In this document: in pieces, positions 45,261 through 55,390 of the stretch
Layout: each line of letters opens with the position of its first letter
Numbering within the stretch: position 1 is the stretch's first letter
Origin: Parabacteroides faecis
GTDB lineage: Bacteria; Bacteroidota; Bacteroidia; Bacteroidales; Tannerellaceae
Direction: 5' to 3'
DNA length: 64,000 nt
NCBI RefSeq assembly: GCF_014647375.1
Contig: NZ_BMPB01000014.1
Span: forward strand, 124,001 to 188,000
Made by a program: the position numbers and the translations under genes
Notes under the pieces: generated by a model
Databases searched by the model: none
Told to the model about the DNA's origin: nothing
Seen by the model: only the letters and a program-made list of their open reading frames with translations

Positions 45261-46619
45261 TTATAATGAAAACTGTATAGATAGCGTCTTAGACACTTCC
45301 CGACCTTTTTTATCTACCACTTTCAAATGGAATTTATGAGGTCCGGGATCACCTAATTCAGAAAGAACACCCATAAACAGACTCACATCAAACAACTGGG
45401 ATGTTTTTCCTGCAACAGGTTCATTCCCTAATAAACCTAAACTTTTTAAGCCTTCCTCATTCTTGCCCGGATTAGCCAAATCGAACGTTTTTTCCAATCC
45501 TACTGCACCTAGAAGCTCATCCGAAAGGATTGGTGAGTCAATCGTTACGATCAAATTTGCAATACCAGCTTCTGCCGTAATATCAACTTGCACGGTTGTA
45601 GGATCGGTCAATGTACTTCCTAAATTAAATCCTCTTCCAACGATAGTAGGAGCCGCATAAGACGGTCCCGGGTCAGGAGTCGGATCGGGATCAGGATTTG
45701 GTGTTGGATCGGGATCGGGGGTCGGTTGATCGGGTGAAGGGATTGTTATGTCGACATCCTTACCATTCAGGGTCACATCGATCGTTATATCGAAATGACT
45801 ATCTCCTCCAACATCGGGAGTATCCGGATTATCAGGGTTATTCGGATCGTCAGGATTGTCCGGATTATCGGGGGTATTCGGATTATCCGGAGTTCCGGGA
45901 TTAGCAGGAATTGTATCTTTAATACCCAGATTGATCTCGAATTTATCTTCCGGTTTCAACGAACTTCCATCCTTACTCGCCATGCTCTGAGCTTTGTAAA
46001 CTTCAGTTCCATTCTTTGTGGTGGCACGGACAGCAATCAACATCGATGGAGCCGTACGAAAGTAAGCCACTCCATTCACATCCTTGTTCATTGTCAATAC
46101 ACCCGTACCATTCGTGAAGGTAACGGCATAATTATCCTCTACCTCACTCAGGAAACTCTCATCATAGTTGACATTCACAACAACACTATTCAGCTTGCAG
46201 GTATCTTTCAAGTTTGTTACCTCTCCGGCATTCACCGAAAACTCTTTTTCACTGAAATAATACGGTTTATTTATAGAAGCCTCTTCCTCATCCCCGGCAT
46301 AAGAAGCGGAACGTACCTTATAAGTACCCACCGGCAATTCAATAACACTACCTGCTTCCTGAAGCTGAGTATAAGAATCGTATTCGCGAACAACTTCTCC
46401 ATTTGTATTCACGATTTGAACAGTATATTGGTCGACCACATTTTCAGCACGGGTCGCTGTCTCTTTCGACAACAGATCCAAAGAAAAACCGCCAACAGCT
46501 TCTACGTCCGTCTTACCTGGCATGCGGTTCCGTAATTCATCCCGCATTTCGCAAGAAACTGTTCCCAGAAGACAAATACCCAAAAACAGCCTACTTATAA
46601 ACATTCTATTTTTTCTCAT
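45261..46619 (-). CDS. DUF4493-type lipoprotein with Asp/Pro/Asn-rich linkers
   Basis: The 452-residue protein has a lipobox TVSC (Cys24 or so) and a DUF4493-type N-terminal domain (LPVGTYKVRSASYAG, LKDTCKLNSVVVNVNYD). Two low-complexity linkers follow, one of repeating PDNPDNPDD-type units near residues 240-270 and one of PDPTPDPDP-type units near 300-320. After them comes a domain of about 120 residues ending in KKGREVSKTLSIQFSL. The linkers probably span the surface coat. The start overlaps the end of the upstream lipoprotein gene in an ATGA arrangement. Confidence 0.78.
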   Translation of the reverse strand: MRKNRMFISRLFLGICLLGTVSCEMRDELRNRMPGKTDVEAVGGFSLDLLSKETATRAENVVDQYTVQIVNTNGEVVREYDSYTQLQEAGSVIELPVGTYKVRSASYAGDEEEASINKPYYFSEKEFSVNAGEVTNLKDTCKLNSVVVNVNYDESFLSEVEDNYAVTFTNGTGVLTMNKDVNGVAYFRTAPSMLIAVRATTKNGTEVYKAQSMASKDGSSLKPEDKFEINLGIKDTIPANPGTPDNPNTPDNPDNPDDPNNPDNPDTPDVGGDSHFDITIDVTLNGKDVDITIPSPDQPTPDPDPTPNPDPDPTPDPGPSYAAPTIVGRGFNLGSTLTDPTTVQVDITAEAGIANLIVTIDSPILSDELLGAVGLEKTFDLANPGKNEEGLKSLGLLGNEPVAGKTSQLFDVSLFMGVLSELGDPGPHKFHLKVVDKKGREVSKTLSIQFSL

Positions 46620-47389
46620 TGAACAGTCATTTTAATAGTGAACGCCCTATCTGCAGAACGGGTAGAAAGAGCTTTTGTGCCATCCGTTGCTAATCCGATA
46701 GTAACAGTTACATAATCGTTTGCAACCGGAAATCTCTCATCCTTGTATTTTAATAGTTCATTGTAACTGATAGGTTCCTGATATTCCTTCTCTATTGCAG
46801 TAAAAGACAACCGGAGAGCGTCTGTTGGTTTTATATAAATCTCATCACTTTCTCCAGTTGGCGATAAGGTAAAATTATGACTTCCTCCGGCATTTCCATT
46901 TGTAAGACAAACACCCACTCCGGTTAAAGCATCCATCAACTCCTTTTCCAGCTTCACCTTTACACGAACCTGTTGCATCAGACAAGTCACCTCACATTTT
47001 GAAAAGAAATTTGCCTGAATCGTCAGATCTTTGTCTCCGGCATAGAAAGGAGTCGTTGCGACTTCCGGCATTTGAGTCTTTTCCGAAGATACAGCAACTG
47101 TATAATTTCCTTTTTCCAATCGCAACGTTCCACCCTCTTTCAGCTCCTGAAAAGTAGCAAATTCCTTTTTATAGCCATTATCCTTTCCTGTTATGACTAC
47201 GGAAAACTGATTCACGTCGACTCCCATAGCCTTTGTTATAACCGACAGGTTAGGTTGAGCCACTTCCAGATCCAGTGAGAAATAACCGTACTCACTTTCC
47301 GGCTGAACAGTCTCCTCTGCCTTCGAACAAGCAGTAAACAGATTCGCTATTCCCGCTAAAGCCAATATAATATATAATGTATATCTCAT
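46616..47389 (-). CDS. DUF4493-type lipoprotein (short form)
   Basis: The 257-residue product has a lipoprotein signal with lipobox FTAC (Cys21) and then the DUF4493-type domain alone: YFSLDLEVAQPNLSVITKA, LRLEKGNYTVAVSSEK, PFYAGDKDLTIQANFFSKCEV and VRVKVKLEKELMDALTG. It looks like the minimal member of the family in this operon and could be a structural or accessory subunit. It lies three bases after the stop of the BACON-containing gene. The function is unknown. Confidence 0.75.
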   Translation of the reverse strand: MRYTLYIILALAGIANLFTACSKAEETVQPESEYGYFSLDLEVAQPNLSVITKAMGVDVNQFSVVITGKDNGYKKEFATFQELKEGGTLRLEKGNYTVAVSSEKTQMPEVATTPFYAGDKDLTIQANFFSKCEVTCLMQQVRVKVKLEKELMDALTGVGVCLTNGNAGGSHNFTLSPTGESDEIYIKPTDALRLSFTAIEKEYQEPISYNELLKYKDERFPVANDYVTVTIGLATDGTKALSTRSADRAFTIKMTVQ

Positions 47390-47392
47390 GAT

Positions 47393-49459
47393 TTATTCCG
47401 TTATTTGAATTTTCAATTGAGTTTCCGAAGAATAAGACATACCGATCTCATCGTCTCCTGTTACTTTTATTTTATACTCATGGTAACCGACTGCGAGTTT
47501 CTTCACAAAATTCTCCAGATAGATCGTTGCCAAAGACCTACCAGCCAGGTCATCGTCCCAAATCAAACCGTCAAACTCCGATGTCTCTTTACGTTTCGTT
47601 TGAACAAGATCAATCTTATTCTCTTCAAATCCCGTCACTTCTGCCCATTCGCATTTCTGTATCTTCGCACCGTTCAGTCCCAATATATTCAGATAAAAAT
47701 CATCAGGAGCCGTCCCTTTCTTTATACCGGGGAAACTACCATTCTCCGTAGAGAAAGACAGGGTAAACCTTTTATCCGTCGAGAATTTATTCTCAATCTC
47801 ATATATTATCGGTTTTTCAACCAAATCGTGATTGATCGTTATCTCAATCTTCAAAGGCGGAACATCCAAAGGTTTCGCTTCCTGCGTGACCGTTATCTTC
47901 ACCATTATATTGCGGACATCCTGGCTCGCTGTTAAGAGAAGGTCTGCACTACGCACTTCATTCTTATCATTCGGGGCAACTGTCAGTAACATACTTCCTT
48001 CTCGTTTCTCAGCCTTCAGCCAGTCGGCAGACGAAGAAATAGTCCAGTCTTTCTGGTTTGTTTCCACTTTATAAGCCTTAGCTGTAACACCGGCTGCAGG
48101 TAACTTCAGATCCGAGAAGTCGACATGGATATAAGGATCCTCCTCTTTGGCCTTTTGCTCAATACGAATGGTTACAGTCGTTATTTTATCTCCCTCACCG
48201 GCAGTAATAGCAACCTCTGCTTTACGGGCCAGAGAGGTTGCGTTTGCTTCGGCCGACAAAGTCAATGTTGTTGCATCTCCATCAGTACGAGTCACTTTCA
48301 ACCACTCCTCAGCATTGTTTGTATAACTCCAGTCTTTCGTGCTTCTTACAGTGATTGTCTGCTCGAATGCATCGTTTGAAACGATCAGGTCGACAAGATC
48401 TACGGCAAGATCCGGCATATTGTCGATAACTTTCCCCTGTTGTGATACCTCTATATCAGCTGATAACGACTTGTTCCCACTGGTAGCCACCACCGTTACA
48501 GTTGTCTTACGAACCTCTTCTGTATTATTTTCTTTGGCTGTAAAAACAGCTTTTCCGTTCTGCTTTTCCACAGTAAGCCAATCGGCTGTCTTTGCGATGG
48601 TCCACTCTGAATTGGAAGTGACAGTAACACTTTGCGTCAGGTTATCGCTCGCTTCGAATAACAAACCTGCGACATCGACTGTAAGTGTAGGGTCTGGCGT
48701 AGAGGGTGGCGCAGGAACATCGGGAGTATCCGGGACATCCGGTGTATCCGGTATATCTGGCGTGTTTCCTCCTCCTTCATTACTTCCCAGTTTAAAATGC
48801 AGACGAACCAGGTCGCGAGGTAAAATATCGACCGAATTAGTAAAGGTATACTCCTTACTGGAAGTAGAAAACAGCATTTTCAGATTCAGTTTCTCCCCTT
48901 CTTTGTCCACCTGGAAATATCCGGCACGAGTTTCATCCTTTTTATATACCAGAGGAGATTCACCGGTGTGGCTGGTACTCATCGATACGGTATAATCGCT
49001 ATATGCTTTCTTCAAATCGTCTGCATAATCGACTGTTACTTTGGCATTAGCCGGACGACAATCCAGTTTAACCTGAGTAGTCTCACCATTTTCAATTGAA
49101 AAGTTTGTTATTCCTTCCACATACAAAGAATCGAAAGCGGCCGGGACCAGCGTCCCCCATGTTGCCTGAGCCACATAATCACCTGCATCCAATGCCAATT
49201 TTTCTGGTTTCTCTCCAAAAAGGAAAGAGGTAACAATTTCTGAATCCTGAAGAATGTTTACAATATAGTCATTGACATTCTCCGGATCGGATGCAGTTTT
49301 CGTTTTACTGTAAGTAGCATCGGCATTTAAGTCTAACAAAACACATCCACTCCCTTCTTTCTTGCCCAAAGTACCCATATCATCTGCTGTACATGCAGAT
49401 AATATGGAAATACCAAACAATAACGCCATAGTTCTCACAGAACTAAGCCTTCTCTTCAT
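47393..49459 (-). CDS. DUF4493 plus triple-BACON surface lipoprotein
   Basis: The first gene of the six-gene operon encodes 688 residues. The lipobox LSAC has Cys23. A DUF4493-type domain (about 38-225) is followed by a Pro/Asp linker (PDIPDTPDVPD-type, 232-258) and three BACON-like Ig-fold domains at about 258-341, 350-437 and 446-529. Each has a SEWTI, DWSYT or DWTIS strand, a WLTV or WLK strand and a closing VSQQG, IEQKA or VTQEA. A final domain of about 150 residues has no clear match. The ATG at 49459 is chosen over 49474 because the signal peptide starts there (MKRRLSS). BACON domains usually bind carbohydrate or mucin, or act as spacers. Confidence 0.82.
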   Translation of the reverse strand: MKRRLSSVRTMALLFGISILSACTADDMGTLGKKEGSGCVLLDLNADATYSKTKTASDPENVNDYIVNILQDSEIVTSFLFGEKPEKLALDAGDYVAQATWGTLVPAAFDSLYVEGITNFSIENGETTQVKLDCRPANAKVTVDYADDLKKAYSDYTVSMSTSHTGESPLVYKKDETRAGYFQVDKEGEKLNLKMLFSTSSKEYTFTNSVDILPRDLVRLHFKLGSNEGGGNTPDIPDTPDVPDTPDVPAPPSTPDPTLTVDVAGLLFEASDNLTQSVTVTSNSEWTIAKTADWLTVEKQNGKAVFTAKENNTEEVRKTTVTVVATSGNKSLSADIEVSQQGKVIDNMPDLAVDLVDLIVSNDAFEQTITVRSTKDWSYTNNAEEWLKVTRTDGDATTLTLSAEANATSLARKAEVAITAGEGDKITTVTIRIEQKAKEEDPYIHVDFSDLKLPAAGVTAKAYKVETNQKDWTISSSADWLKAEKREGSMLLTVAPNDKNEVRSADLLLTASQDVRNIMVKITVTQEAKPLDVPPLKIEITINHDLVEKPIIYEIENKFSTDKRFTLSFSTENGSFPGIKKGTAPDDFYLNILGLNGAKIQKCEWAEVTGFEENKIDLVQTKRKETSEFDGLIWDDDLAGRSLATIYLENFVKKLAVGYHEYKIKVTGDDEIGMSYSSETQLKIQITE

Positions 49460-49754
49460 TTCTATTTCCCTCATCTACCTAATTTTATGGTTGTTTTTAC
49501 AACCTTATATAATACTAGTGTTATATGCATTTTTTATCGGGTGCAAAGTAACCTTGAATTACAAAACTCTACAAGGTCTATTTATGCGATTTACTGTTCT
49601 TTTTTTTAGATATGTCTTAAAACATATTAACTAACACGCTTTATTATATACATTATTGGAGAAAAAGATATTATTCTAATGTTCTATTTTTAAGAAAACG
49701 AATCAGCCTTTGAAAAATAATGAATACATTTGTATCGATATAAACAACAGGCAA
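49460..49754. other. Divergent intergenic region of the lipoprotein operon and araC-type gene
   Basis: This 295-base AT-rich stretch separates two divergent genes. It should hold both promoters and any binding site for the AraC-type protein. The box TTACTTTG on the minus strand (49543-49550) is one base off TAnnTTTG and lies about 84 bases before the first lipoprotein ATG. I see no strong inverted repeat and no gene. Confidence 0.5.
49725..49732 (+). promoter_or_regulatory. Candidate -7 box for the AraC-type regulator
   Basis: TACATTTG matches TAnnTTTG exactly, 22 bases before the ATG at 49755. It argues against an in-frame TTG start at 49710. Confidence 0.5.
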
Positions 49755-50609
49755 ATGGATACAAATATACCCAAGGAGCTACCGAAGCTCGATATTCCTG
49801 AAGACTGGATTGTCGGGAAAGATATCAGTCGTGAAATACTGAATATGTATACCAATTTTCCTTGCCGGCTAAAAGCCGGAATTTTTGTCCTTTGCATGGG
49901 GGGAGAAATTGAGGCTTTGATCGATACGACAAACTATCGGGTGAAAGCTAACGATTTTGTAACGATTTTACCGGGAAGCATCCTTCAGATCCTCAAAGTG
50001 ACAGGTGAGTTAAATATCTATTTCTTAGGTTATTCCTCCCAGTTCATTATAGAGACAAACGTCATTAAAGCAACAGTCGATATATTTTATACAATAAAGA
50101 CCTCGCCTGTTATCCCACTAAAAGACGAAGTCGCTCAAATCATTCGGGAACACCTGGATTTACTTGCCAAAACATATCTTACCTTTTACGGAAAGATCAG
50201 CAAAGAGGTCACCAAACATATGTTACTTACATTAGTTTATGGTCTGGGAGATTTATATAAAGATATCCGAACAAAAAAAACAGTGCTGTGTAAAAGCGAA
50301 CAGATAACACACGATTTCACCCAACTGGTCATGCGACATTACAGCCAGGAACGAAACGTAGCCTTTTATGCTGAAAAACTAGGCATTACACAGGCACATC
50401 TAAGTACCACCATCCGACAAGTCACAGGAAAAACCTGCCTCGAAATTATCGCATCGATGGTGATTATGGATGCCAAAGCGCAATTGAAATCAACCGAAGC
50501 CTCCGTACAGAGCATTGCCTATTCGCTGAATTTTACTAATATGTCTTTTTTCGGTAAATATTTTAAACGACATGTCGGTATCAGTCCGCAGGAATATCGA
50601 AATAACTAA
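49755..50609 (+). CDS. AraC-family transcriptional regulator
   Basis: The 284-residue protein has an N-terminal cupin-like sensor domain (FPCRLKAGIFVLCMGGEIEALI, key pattern only; TTNYRVKANDFVTILPG) and a C-terminal AraC double helix-turn-helix with KLGITQAHLSTTIRQVTGKT and SIAYSLNFTNMSFFGKYFKRHVGISPQEYR (second recognition region, residues given in part: FTNMSFFGKYFKRHVG). It diverges from the six-gene lipoprotein operon and most likely controls it; the inducer is unknown. The second HTH and the FGKYFKRHVG motif are intact, so it should be functional. Confidence 0.9.
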   Translation: MDTNIPKELPKLDIPEDWIVGKDISREILNMYTNFPCRLKAGIFVLCMGGEIEALIDTTNYRVKANDFVTILPGSILQILKVTGELNIYFLGYSSQFIIETNVIKATVDIFYTIKTSPVIPLKDEVAQIIREHLDLLAKTYLTFYGKISKEVTKHMLLTLVYGLGDLYKDIRTKKTVLCKSEQITHDFTQLVMRHYSQERNVAFYAEKLGITQAHLSTTIRQVTGKTCLEIIASMVIMDAKAQLKSTEASVQSIAYSLNFTNMSFFGKYFKRHVGISPQEYRNN

Positions 50610-50795
50610 AGTTCTGTGAGAACTCGCGACGAAAGAACATTCTTGCCGGAAATACATTCGTTGTAGCATTTAGCAAGGAAATTTTCAGCCCACCCGGTAA
50701 TAAAAAAGTACATAGGTAACATCCAGGTAGAAATAAATAGCAAGTTCACCCGATTATCCCTCCATTAGTTCCTGCTAATAAAACCAACGACATCC

Positions 50796-52334
50796 CTATA
50801 ATCCCCAACTCTCCCTATCCAGATTCCGGTAGTTGATAGCTTCGGCGAGATGGCGGGTCTCTATGTTTTCGGAAGCATCGAGGTCGGCAATGGTACGGGA
50901 GACCTTCAGAATCCGATCGTAAGCACGGGCAGAAAGACTCAGGCGTTGCATAGCCGCTTTAAGAAGAGAGAGACAGGAAGCATCAGGTACCGCATATTTA
51001 TGCAGAAGTGGTGTGGTCATCTGAGCATTACAATAAACACCTTCGTATTCTGCAAAACGCTTTTCCTGAATAGCACGGGCATTAACGACCCGCTCACGAA
51101 CGGCAATGCTAGGTTCGGAAGGATGTTGTTCGGATATCTTTTCAAAAGGAACAGGAATGATCTCCACCTGTATGTCGATACGGTCGAGTAACGGCCCGGA
51201 AACACGATTCATATACTTCTGCACTGCTCCCGGCGGACAAAGACAAGGCCGATCCGGATGATTATAGTAGCCGCACGGACAAGGATTCATCGAAGCAACC
51301 AGCATAAAGCTGGCAGGATAATCGACAGAAAAACGAGCACGCGAAACCGTGATCTTCCGATCCTCCAATGGTTGCCGCATTACTTCCAGTACACTCCGGT
51401 TAAATTCCGGCAATTCGTCGAGGAACAATACCCCGTTATGCGCCAGACTTACTTCTCCCGGCTGCGGATAAGCTCCCCCTCCCACCATCGCCACATTCGA
51501 AATAGTATGATGCGGAGAGCGAAACGGCCGTTGTATCATCAGGGAAGTTTCTACCCCTATCTTTCCGGCTACAGAATGGATCTTGGTCGTTTCCAGTGAT
51601 TCGTGCAGAGTGAATGGAGGAAGGATCGTCGATAACCGTTTCGCCAGCATTGACTTACCACTTCCCGGAGGGCCGATCATGATCAGGTTATGACCGCCGG
51701 CAGCTGCCACCTCCAAAGCTCGTTTCACATTTTCCTGCCCACGCACATCTGAAAAATCAAACTCAAATTGTTCCTGACGAGCATAAAATTCCTCCCTCGT
51801 ATTGACAATAGTCGGCTGCAGTTCACGTTTTCCACTCATGAACTCGATTACTTCTTTGATAGTTGAAGCTCCATATACTTCCAGGTTATTGACCACCGCT
51901 GCCTCACGCGCATTTTGTTTAGGAAGAATAAATCCTCTGAATCCCTCTTCCCGCGCCTTGATAGCAATAGGTAACACACCTTTCACCGGCTGCAGGCTCC
52001 CATCGAGCGAAAGTTCTCCCATCAAAATAAATTTATCCAACCGGGAAGCATCCAACTCTTCAGCAGCGGCCAATATACCGACTGCCAGCGGCAAGTCATA
52101 GGCAGAACCTTCCTTCCGGATATCGGCAGGTGCCATGTTGATCACAATACGATTACGAGGGAATTTGTATCCACTTACCTGAAGCGCAGAAATTATACGT
52201 TCGTGACTTTCACGGACGGCTATGTCAGGAAGACCTACCAGAAAAAACTGGATCCCCTTCGTATAATTTACTTCAATGGTGACAATAGTTGCAGAGATGC
52301 CCTGCACCGCGGCTGCATAAGATTTTACTAACAT
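50796..52334 (-). CDS. comM: Mg chelatase-like AAA+ ATPase ComM/YifB
   Basis: The 512-residue protein has an N-terminal Lon-substrate-like ChlI domain, a Walker A GPPGSGKS (221-228), Walker B FLDELPE with Asp306-Glu307, and a C-terminal Cys cluster in MNPCPCGYYNHPDRPCLCPP that may bind zinc. ComM is a helicase-like ring that drives branch migration during DNA recombination and natural transformation. It is about the usual length. It faces the AraC-type gene and is followed leftward by no gene of the same operon. Confidence 0.93.
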   Translation of the reverse strand: MLVKSYAAAVQGISATIVTIEVNYTKGIQFFLVGLPDIAVRESHERIISALQVSGYKFPRNRIVINMAPADIRKEGSAYDLPLAVGILAAAEELDASRLDKFILMGELSLDGSLQPVKGVLPIAIKAREEGFRGFILPKQNAREAAVVNNLEVYGASTIKEVIEFMSGKRELQPTIVNTREEFYARQEQFEFDFSDVRGQENVKRALEVAAAGGHNLIMIGPPGSGKSMLAKRLSTILPPFTLHESLETTKIHSVAGKIGVETSLMIQRPFRSPHHTISNVAMVGGGAYPQPGEVSLAHNGVLFLDELPEFNRSVLEVMRQPLEDRKITVSRARFSVDYPASFMLVASMNPCPCGYYNHPDRPCLCPPGAVQKYMNRVSGPLLDRIDIQVEIIPVPFEKISEQHPSEPSIAVRERVVNARAIQEKRFAEYEGVYCNAQMTTPLLHKYAVPDASCLSLLKAAMQRLSLSARAYDRILKVSRTIADLDASENIETRHLAEAINYRNLDRESWGL

Positions 52335-52372
52335 AATTAATGATTTTGGTTGGATGTTTATAATTTGTTATC

Positions 52373-53476
52373 TCATTTCTCTATCAGTTTTTCCAGTGTT
52401 TGTTGAATCTCCACACCATTGTCCGTTTTCATGATGATCTTTCCGTCTTCATCGATCAGGAAACAGCGGGGAAGTGTATTTACATTATATAAATCGACCA
52501 GCATCGTAGCCTGTCCGGCAGAGTCGGTCACCAGGTTCCAGTCGATACTATCTTTTGACAGCAGTTTACGAACTTCCTGCGGGTCGTCATCCAAACTGAT
52601 CAGCAACATATCCACTTTTTCCTTCGGATATTTCATAGCAACTTTATCCAGGAACAGATCTTCCGTCTGGCACATATCACACCAGGGAGCTGTGAAAGCA
52701 AGTAACAGATACCGCTGAGGGAATGAATCCAGGCTCACAGTGTGTCCGTATACATTCTTTACATTAAATCCGGGAGCTTCGGCACCCAGTGAAGTACGCT
52801 GTGCCTTGGCACTATACTCCTGCAGTTTACGTATCAGATAGAAATCTTTCAGTTTCGGACTCAACACGGCCAGCAATTCATCCATTTTACGGGTATCATC
52901 CGGATTCATGAAATAATATTGCAGCAAAACAACTGAAGCTTCCTCATCCGGATGCTCCTGAATATACTCCATCGCCCGCTCACTCAAGGTATGATTTACA
53001 TTTGTCAGGCGTGACGGTATATCTGTCTCTTCTGTCGTATTTGTATAACTTCCCTTATTGGTCAGTATCTTGATCAAATCAGCCTGTTCCTTCAGTAAGG
53101 GACTGACACTCTTCCTGTAAGAGTTCAACTGATCGTTGATCCGTCCGCCTTTGACCTGTAACAGGGCCGGATAAAGAGCATCACCGGTTATTGTCACTTT
53201 CTCTCCTTTTATCAGGTAAGCGGTAGTCCAGCTTTTTTTATGATCAAAGAAGATCGTAACTGTATTGAAGTCGCCTTCGTTCCGTTTCAGAGAAAATTGT
53301 CCGGGTTTTTCACACGTGATGGTATCGACGACTTTGTTATTGTCATTTTCAAAAACGGCATACAACGTCTCATCTTCCAAATTAGACAATTTGCCTTCTA
53401 TTCGGTAAGAAACGTCCTTGCCGCACGACGACAAAAACAATGCGACTCCGAAAATCAATAATAAATGCTTTATCAT
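52373..53476 (-). CDS. TlpA-like thioredoxin lipoprotein with DUF4369 domain
   Basis: The 367-residue protein has a lipobox LSSC (Cys18), an N-terminal beta-rich DUF4369-type domain (residues about 20-110), a helical middle part and a C-terminal thioredoxin fold with the active site Trp265-Cys266-Asp-Met-Cys269 (APWCDMCQTE). Such periplasmic, membrane-anchored thiol-disulfide oxidoreductases are common in Bacteroidetes and handle redox of exported proteins. The ATG at 53476 is chosen because it opens the signal peptide; the longer frame from 53548 has no sense as an export signal. It lies 38 bases from comM. Confidence 0.85.
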   Translation of the reverse strand: MIKHLLLIFGVALFLSSCGKDVSYRIEGKLSNLEDETLYAVFENDNNKVVDTITCEKPGQFSLKRNEGDFNTVTIFFDHKKSWTTAYLIKGEKVTITGDALYPALLQVKGGRINDQLNSYRKSVSPLLKEQADLIKILTNKGSYTNTTEETDIPSRLTNVNHTLSERAMEYIQEHPDEEASVVLLQYYFMNPDDTRKMDELLAVLSPKLKDFYLIRKLQEYSAKAQRTSLGAEAPGFNVKNVYGHTVSLDSFPQRYLLLAFTAPWCDMCQTEDLFLDKVAMKYPKEKVDMLLISLDDDPQEVRKLLSKDSIDWNLVTDSAGQATMLVDLYNVNTLPRCFLIDEDGKIIMKTDNGVEIQQTLEKLIEK

Positions 53477-53574
53477 TATACCTTTAAACCCCACAATAAC
53501 GGATAATTTGGGGTAAAGATAATAATAGATTTTAAAACAAACTAACATTTATGATAAAATTAATATAGATATAT

Positions 53575-53609
53575 AAAAAAAGCACAGAACAAAATGTTCT
53601 GCGCTTTTT
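53575..53609. terminator. Terminator between pckA and the thioredoxin lipoprotein gene
   Basis: Arms AAAAAAGCACAGAAC (53575-53589 or so) and GTTCTGCGCTTTTT (53596-53609) pair with one mismatch. Read leftward it ends in a run of T residues after the pckA stop; plus-strand T residues also follow. Confidence 0.85.
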
Positions 53610-53656
53610 GATTTTTTATACTTAACCTTCGGTAGGAAATACCTCGGGCAAATAAA

Positions 53657-55264
53657 TTACAATTTCGGACCAGCAGCAACCAAAGCCTTACCAGCTTCGT
53701 TACCAGTGAACTTAGCGAAGTTCTTCTGGAAACGTGCAGCCAAATCTTTCGCTTTTTCATCCCACTGTGCAGGATCAGCGTAAGTGTCACGAGGATCAAG
53801 GATCTTCGGATCAACACCCGGCAATTCTGTAGGAACAGTAAAATCGAAATAAGGAATAGTCTTTGTCGGAGCTTTGTCGATAGAACCATCCAGGATAGCA
53901 TCGATAATACCTCTTGTATCTTTGATAGAGATACGTTTTCCGCTACCGTTCCAACCTGTGTTAACCAAATAAGCCTTAGCACCAGTCATTTCCATTTTCT
54001 TAACCAGTTCCTGACCGTATTTAGTCGGGTGCAATGACAAGAATGCTGCACCGAAACAAGCTGAGAATGTAGGAGTCGGTTCAGTGATACCACGTTCTGT
54101 ACCAGCCAATTTAGCTGTGAAACCAGAAAGGAAGTAGTACTGAGTCTGTTCCGGAGTCAGGATAGATACCGGAGGCAATACACCGAATGCATCAGCAGAC
54201 AGGAAGATAACCTGTTTTGCGTGCGGGCCTTTAGAAACCGGCTTAACGATGTTTTCGATATGATAGATAGGATAAGAAACACGTGTGTTTTCTGTAACAG
54301 ACTTGTCAGAGAAGTCGATAGCGCCGTTAGCGTCTACTGTACAGTTTTCCAACAGGGCGTCACGTTTGATAGCGTTCCAGATATCCGGTTCGTTTTCCTG
54401 GCTCAAGTTGATAGTCTTAGCATAGCAACCACCTTCGAAGTTGAATACACCGTCGTTATCCCATCCGTGTTCGTCATCACCGATCAACAGACGTTTCGGG
54501 TCAGTTGACAATGTAGTTTTACCTGTACCTGACAAACCGAAGAAGATAGCCGAGCTCTTGCCTTCTTTGTCTGTGTTAGCAGAACAGTGCATAGAAGCCA
54601 TACCCTGCAGAGGCAACAGATAGTTCATGTAAGAGAACATACCTTTCTTCATTTCACCACCGTACCAAGTATTCAGGATAACCTGGATCTTTTCAGTCAG
54701 GTTGAATACAACAGCAGTTTCAGAGTTCAAGCCAAGTTCTTTATAGTTTTCAACTTTAGCTTTAGAAGCATTCATGATAACGAAATCAGGTTCACCGAAG
54801 TTAGCCAATTCTTCAGCAGAAGGACGGATGAACATATTTGTTACGAAATGAGCCTGCCATGCTACTTCCATGATGAAACGCAGTTTCAGACGGCTGTTTT
54901 CGTTAGCACCGCAGAATGCGTCAACAACGAACAATCTCTTGTTAGAAAGTTCTTTTGTTGCTAATTCTTTACAAGCCTTCCAGCATTTTTCGTCTACTGG
55001 TTTGTTATCATTTTTATATTCTTCAGATGTCCACCATACAGTGTTTTCGCTGGTAGCATCCTTAACAAAGAATTTATCTTTAGGAGAACGTCCTGTATAA
55101 ACGCCAGTCATAACGTTTACAGCACCCATATCAGTTACCTGACCTTTTTCGAAACCTTCCAGACCTGGTTTTGTTTCTTCTGCGAACAGAACTTCATAAG
55201 ACGGATTGTGTACAATTTCTGTCACACCTGTGATTCCGTACTTGCTTAAATCTAAATTAGCCAT
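53657..55264 (-). CDS. pckA: Phosphoenolpyruvate carboxykinase (ATP)
   Basis: This 535-residue cytosolic enzyme interconverts oxaloacetate and PEP with ATP/ADP. In gut Bacteroidetes it mostly fixes CO2 in the direction of oxaloacetate during fumarate fermentation. The kinase-1a Walker A is GLSGTGKTT (243-251). The metal and substrate site [16 protein letters not shown] follows, with [10 protein letters not shown] near residue 56 and the second ADP-binding [16 protein letters not shown] further on. The length is usual. A -7 box lies about 120 bases upstream, which gives a long leader. Confidence 0.97.
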   Translation of the reverse strand: MANLDLSKYGITGVTEIVHNPSYEVLFAEETKPGLEGFEKGQVTDMGAVNVMTGVYTGRSPKDKFFVKDATSENTVWWTSEEYKNDNKPVDEKCWKACKELATKELSNKRLFVVDAFCGANENSRLKLRFIMEVAWQAHFVTNMFIRPSAEELANFGEPDFVIMNASKAKVENYKELGLNSETAVVFNLTEKIQVILNTWYGGEMKKGMFSYMNYLLPLQGMASMHCSANTDKEGKSSAIFFGLSGTGKTTLSTDPKRLLIGDDEHGWDNDGVFNFEGGCYAKTINLSQENEPDIWNAIKRDALLENCTVDANGAIDFSDKSVTENTRVSYPIYHIENIVKPVSKGPHAKQVIFLSADAFGVLPPVSILTPEQTQYYFLSGFTAKLAGTERGITEPTPTFSACFGAAFLSLHPTKYGQELVKKMEMTGAKAYLVNTGWNGSGKRISIKDTRGIIDAILDGSIDKAPTKTIPYFDFTVPTELPGVDPKILDPRDTYADPAQWDEKAKDLAARFQKNFAKFTGNEAGKALVAAGPKL

Positions 55265-55382
55265 TCTTGATAATAATTTAAATGATTGACTTTATATAAC
55301 TTTTCTCTCTCTCGAAATTAAAAAATAATAGAACTAATACCTGTTTGTAACCTGCTGTTACCCCGCCTTGTTAAGACCGGTA

Positions 55383-55390
55383 CAAAAGTA
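55383..55390 (-). promoter_or_regulatory. Candidate -7 box for pckA
   Basis: CAAAAGTA on the plus strand reads TACTTTTG on the minus strand, an exact TAnnTTTG match 118 bases before the pckA ATG. It sits in the 363-base gap 55265-55627, which holds no gene. The only other thing seen there is a GTAAC/GTTAC palindrome at 55347-55361. Confidence 0.5.

Noticed and set aside
53560-53982. A 140-codon minus-strand frame overlapping the end of pckA
   Set aside because: It is an alternate frame of pckA with an ordinary composition for a shadow and includes the terminator.
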